From Mesostigma viride (lineage: Eukaryota; Streptophyta; Mesostigmatophyceae; Mesostigmatales; Mesostigmataceae), in the NCBI GenBank assembly GCA_009746045.1, contig RPFO01000436.1, forward strand, positions 2,123,133-2,187,132: a stretch of 64,000 bases of DNA. Direction: 5' to 3'. Both the position numbers and the translations under genes were made by a program. Below are positions 59,029-64,000 of the stretch, piece after piece (position 1 is the first letter of the stretch; every line of letters starts with the position of its first letter). The notes under the pieces are model-generated. The model did no database searches. It worked only from the letters and a program-made list of their open reading frames with translations, and was not told where the DNA came from.

Positions 59029-62000
59029 GTACACACACCATGCACGCAAGGGCCGGCATGCGCACACACGTACACACACCATGCACGCAAGGAGCGACTG
59101 CACACACACGTACATACACCGCGCACGCAAGGGGCGGCTGCACACACACGTACACACACCATGCACGCAAGGGGCGGCTGCACACACACGTACATCCACC
59201 GCGCACGCAAGGGCCGGCTGCACTCACATGTACATACACCATGCACGCAAGGGGCAACTGCATACACATGTACATCCACCGCGCACGCAAGGGGCGGCTG
59301 CACACACACGTACACACACCATGCACGCAAGGGCCGGCATGCACACACACGTACACACACCATGCACGCAAGGAGCCACTGCACACACACGTACATCCAC
59401 CGCGCACGCAAGGGGCGGCTGCATACACACGTACACACACCATGCACGCAAGGGGCGGCTGCACACACACGTACATCCACCGTGCACGCAAGGGGCGGCT
59501 GCACACACACGTACATACACCGCGCACGCAAGGGGCGAGTGCAAACACATGTACACACACCATGCACGCAAGGGCCGGCTGCACACACACGTACATACAC
59601 CACGCACGGAAGGGACGGCTGCACTCACACGTACATCCACCGCGCACGCAAGGGGCGGCTGCACACACACGTACATCCACCGCGCACGCAAGGGGCGAGT
59701 GCACACACACGTACATCCACCGCGCACGCAAGGGGCGGCTGCACACACACGTACATACACCGCGCACGGAAGGGACGCCTGCACACACACGTACATCCAC
59801 CGCGCACGCAAGGGCCGGCTGCACACACACGTACATCCACCGCGCACGCAAGGGCCGGCATGCACACACACGTACACACACCATGCACGCAAGGGCCGGC
59901 ATGCGCACACACGTACACACACCATGCACGCAAGGGGCGGCTGCATACACACGTACACACACCATGCACGCAAGGGGCGGCTGCACACACACGTACATCC
60001 ACCGTGCACGCAAGGGGCGAGTGCACACACACGTACATCCACCGCGCACGCAAGGGGCGAGTGCACACACACGTACATCCACCGCGCACGCAAGGGGCGG
60101 CTGCACACACACGTACATCCACCGCGCACGCAAGGGGCCGGCTGCACTCAGATGTACATACACCATGCACGCAAGGGGCGGCTGCACACACGTGTACATA
60201 CACCATGCACGCAAGGGGCGAGTGCACGCACACTTACACACACACCGCGCACGCAAGGGACGCCTGCACACACACGTACACACACCATGCACGCAAGGGG
60301 CGGCTGCACACACACGTACATCCACCGCGCACGCAAGGGCGGCTGCACTCACATGTACATACACCAGGCACGCAAGGGGCAACTGCATACACATGTACAT
60401 CCACCGCGCACGCAAGGGGCGGCTGCACACACACGTACACACACCATGCACGCAAGGGCCGGCATGCACACACACGTACACACACCATGCACGCAAGGAG
60501 CGACTGCACACACACGTACATACACCGCGCACGCAAGGGGCGGCTGCATACACACGTACACACACCATGCACGCAAGGGGCGGCTGCACACACACGTACA
60601 TCCACCGTGCACGCAAGGGGCCGGCTGCACTCACATGTACATACACCATGCACGCAAGGGGCGGCTGCACACACGTGTACATACACCATGCACGCAAGGG
60701 GCGAGTGCACGCACACTTACACACACACCGCGCACGCAAGGGACGCCTGCACACACACGTACATCCACCGCGCACGCAAGGGGCAACTGCACACACACGT
60801 ACACACACCATGCACGGAAGGGACGGCTGCACTCACATGTACATACACCATGCACGCAAGGGGCCGGCTGCACTCACATGTACATACACCATGCACGCAA
60901 GGGGCGGCTGCACACACGTGTACATACACCATGCACGCAAGGGGCGAGTGCACGCACACTTACACACACACCGCGCACGGAAGGGACGGCTGCACACAAA
61001 CGTACATCCACCGCGCACGCAAGGGGCGGCTGCACACACACGTACACACACCATGCACGCAAGGGCCGGCATGCACACACACGTACACACACCATGCACG
61101 CAAGGAGCGACTGCACACACACGTACATACACCGCGCACGCAAGGGGCGGCTGCATACACACGTACACACACCATGCACGCAAGGGGCGGCTGCACACAC
61201 ACGTACATCCACCGTGCACGCAAGGGGCGAGTGCACACACACGTACATCCACCGCGCACGCAAGGGGCGAGTGCACACACACGTACATCCACCGCGCACG
61301 CAAGGGGCGGCTGCACACACACGTACATCCACCGCGCACGCAAGGGGCCGGCTGCACTCAGATGTACATACACCATGCACGCAAGGGGCGGCTGCACACA
61401 CTTACACATACACCATGCACGCAAGGGGCGGCTGCACACACACGTACATCCACCGTGCACGCAAGGGGCGGCTGCATACACACGTACACACACCATGCAC
61501 GCAAGGGGCGGCTGCACACACACGTACATCCACCGTGCACGCAAGGGGCGAGTGCACACACACGTACATCCACCGCGCACGCAAGGGGCGAGTGCACACA
61601 CACGTACATCCACCGCGCACGCAAGGGGCGGCTGCACACACACGTACACACACCATGCACGCAAGGGCCGGCATGCACACACACGTACATCCACCGCGCA
61701 CGCAAGGGGCAACTGCACACACGTGTACATACACCATGCACGCAAGGGGCGAGTGCACGCACACTTACACACACACCGCGCACGGAAGGGACGGCTGCAC
61801 ACAAACGTACATCCACCGCGCACGCAAGGGGCGGCTGCACACACACGTACACACACCATGCACGCAAGGGCCGGCATGCACACACACGTACACACACCAT
61901 GCACGCAAGGAGCGACTGCACACACACGTACATCCACCATGCACGCAAGGGCCGGCTGCACACACACGTACATCCACCACGCACGGAAGGGACGGCTGCA

Positions 62001-64000
62001 CTCACACGTACATCCACCGCGCACGCAAGGGGCGGCTGCACACACACGTACATCCACCGCGCACGCAAGGGGCGAGTGCACACACACGTACATACACCGC
62101 GCACGCAAGGGGCGGCTGCACACACACGTACACACACCATGCACGCAAGGGGCGGCTGCACACACACGTACCTCCACCGCGCACGCAAGGGCCGGCTGCA
62201 CTCACATGTACATACACCATGCACGCAAGGGGCAACTGCATACACATGTACATCCACCGCGCACGCAAGGGGCGGCTGCACACACACGTACACACACCAT
62301 GCACGCAAGGGCCGGCATGCACACACACGTACACACACCATGCACGCAAGGAGCCACTGCACACACACGTACATCCACCGCGCACGCAAGGGGCGGCTGC
62401 ATACACACGTACACACACCATGCACGCAAGGGGCGGCTGCACACACACGTACATCCACCGTGCACGCAAGGGGCGGCTGCACACACACGTACATACACCG
62501 CGCACGCAAGGGGCGAGTGCAAACACATGTACACACACCATGCACGCAAGGGCCGGCTGCACACACACGTACATACACCACGCACGGAAGGGACGGCTGC
62601 ACTCACACGTACATCCACCGCGCACGCAAGGGGCGGCTGCACACACACGTACATCCACCGCGCACGCAAGGGGCGAGTGCACACACACGTACATCCACCG
62701 CGCACGCAAGGGGCGGCTGCACACACACGTACATACACCGCGCACGGAAGGGACGCCTGCACACACACGTACATCCACCGCGCACGCAAGGGCCGGCTGC
62801 ACACACACGTACATCCACCGCGCACGCAAGGGCCGGCATGCACACACACGTACACACACCATGCACGCAAGGGCCGGCATGCGCACACACGTACACACAC
62901 CATGCACGCAAGGGGCGGCTGCATACACACGTACACACACCATGCACGCAAGGGGCGGCTGCACACACACGTACATCCACCGTGCACGCAAGGGGCGAGT
63001 GCACACACACGTACATCCACCGCGCACGCAAGGGGCGAGTGCACACACACGTACATCCACCGCGCACGCAAGGGGCGGCTGCACACACACGTACATCCAC
63101 CGCGCACGCAAGGGGCCGGCTGCACTCAGATGTACATACACCATGCACGCAAGGGGCGGCTGCACACACGTGTACATACACCATGCACGCAAGGGGCGAG
63201 TGCACGCACACTTACACACACACCGCGCACGCAAGGGACGCCTGCACACACACGTACACACACCATGCACGCAAGGGGCGGCTGCACACACACGTACATC
63301 CACCGCGCACGCAAGGGGCCGGCTGCACTCAGATGTACATACACCATGCACGCAAGGGGCGGCTGCACACACGTGTACATACACCATGCACGCAAGGGGC
63401 GAGTGCACGCACACTTACACACACACCGCGCACGCAAGGGACGCCTGCACACACACGTACACACACCATGCACGCAAGGGGCGGCTGCACACACACGTAC
63501 ATCCACCGCGCACGCAAGGGGCGGCTGCACTCACATGTACATACACCAGGCACGCAAGGGGCAACTGCATACACATGTACATCCACCGCGCACGCAAGGG
63601 GCGGCTGCACACACACGTACACACACCATGCACGCAAGGGCCGGCATGCACACACACGTACACACACCATGCACGCAAGGAGCGACTGCACACACACGTA
63701 CATACACCGCGCACGCAAGGGGCGGCTGCATACACACGTACACACACCATGCACGCAAGGGGCGGCTGCACACACACGTACATCCACCGTGCACGCAAGG
63801 GGCGAGTGCACACACACGTACATCCACCGCGCACGCAAGGGGCGAGTGCACACACACGTACATCCACCGCGCACGCAAGGGGCGGCTGCACACACACGTA
63901 CATCCACCGCGCACGCAAGGGGCCGGCTGCACTCAGATGTACATACACCATGCACGCAAGGGCCGGCTGCACACACACGTACATCCACCGCGCACGCAAG
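59029..64000 (+). repeat. 40-bp satellite, right block (~124 copies), runs off window
   Basis: Same 40-bp unit as 56345-57021. Blocks of several hundred bp recur almost unchanged (for example 59204-60280 resembles 62194-63270), showing higher-order duplication. Minus-strand frames rich in VCVCxxPLRA are period artefacts (three units = 40 codons). Confidence 0.96.

Noticed and set aside
58946-63999. Cys-rich frames (VCVCxxPLRA) on the minus strand
   Set aside because: Three 40-bp satellite units equal 40 codons, so openness follows from the period.

Overview
The window looks like repeat-dominated nuclear DNA of a photosynthetic eukaryote, most likely a green (chlorophyte or prasinophyte-type) alga. 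The evidence is a Ty1/copia LTR retrotransposon, a tyrosine-recombinase (YR) retrotransposon with RT/RNase H and recombinase, GT-AG introns, F-box and MYND-finger genes, and a decayed fragment of plastid rpoB. Species is inferred only. Well over half of the window is tandem repeat, so most long open frames are repeat artefacts and are not annotated.

Layout. 1-18304: a (GGACAA)n hexamer array of more than 10 kb, split at 3263-11282 by a nearly intact copia element (LTRs, extra 5' ORF, gag, pol). 18305-22693: array edge, then a plastid-derived rpoB remnant (19709-20035 and 22359-22471) split by a non-autonomous split-direct-repeat (SDR) element (20033-22358). 22694-39449: a minus-strand island of short, apparently intronless genes: three proteins with C-x4-C...C-x2-H modules, two paralogues joining an unrecognised N-terminal domain to a MYND finger, an F-box-like protein and small ORFs. 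It is interrupted by an autonomous SDR YR retrotransposon (25826-31282). 40029-48287: GGGA/GGAAGGAG microsatellite, a 29-bp array, an inverted 30-bp array, and a dispersed ~195-bp module. 49790-53519: a 62-bp tandem repeat followed by a spliced transposase-like gene with three phase-0 donors. 53877-64000: TG-rich repeat and a 40-bp satellite split at 57022-59028 by a third SDR element.

Two signals stand out. First, a 14-bp perfect palindrome, CCAACGGCCGTTGG, occurs about 39 times exactly and about 13 times with small changes between 24.3 and 53.7 kb. It lies only in intergenic DNA, introns and two local tandem repeats, never in the exons or inside the transposons. Second, all three SDR elements have the order A1-internal-B1-A2-B2, show no target-site duplication, and carry a four-tract G-quadruplex motif at the A2/B2 junction on the same (antisense) strand. 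In the autonomous element a 2A-like GIHPNPGP motif sits between RNase H and the recombinase. Several genes are broken by one base at G/C homopolymers, which may be assembly error rather than decay.
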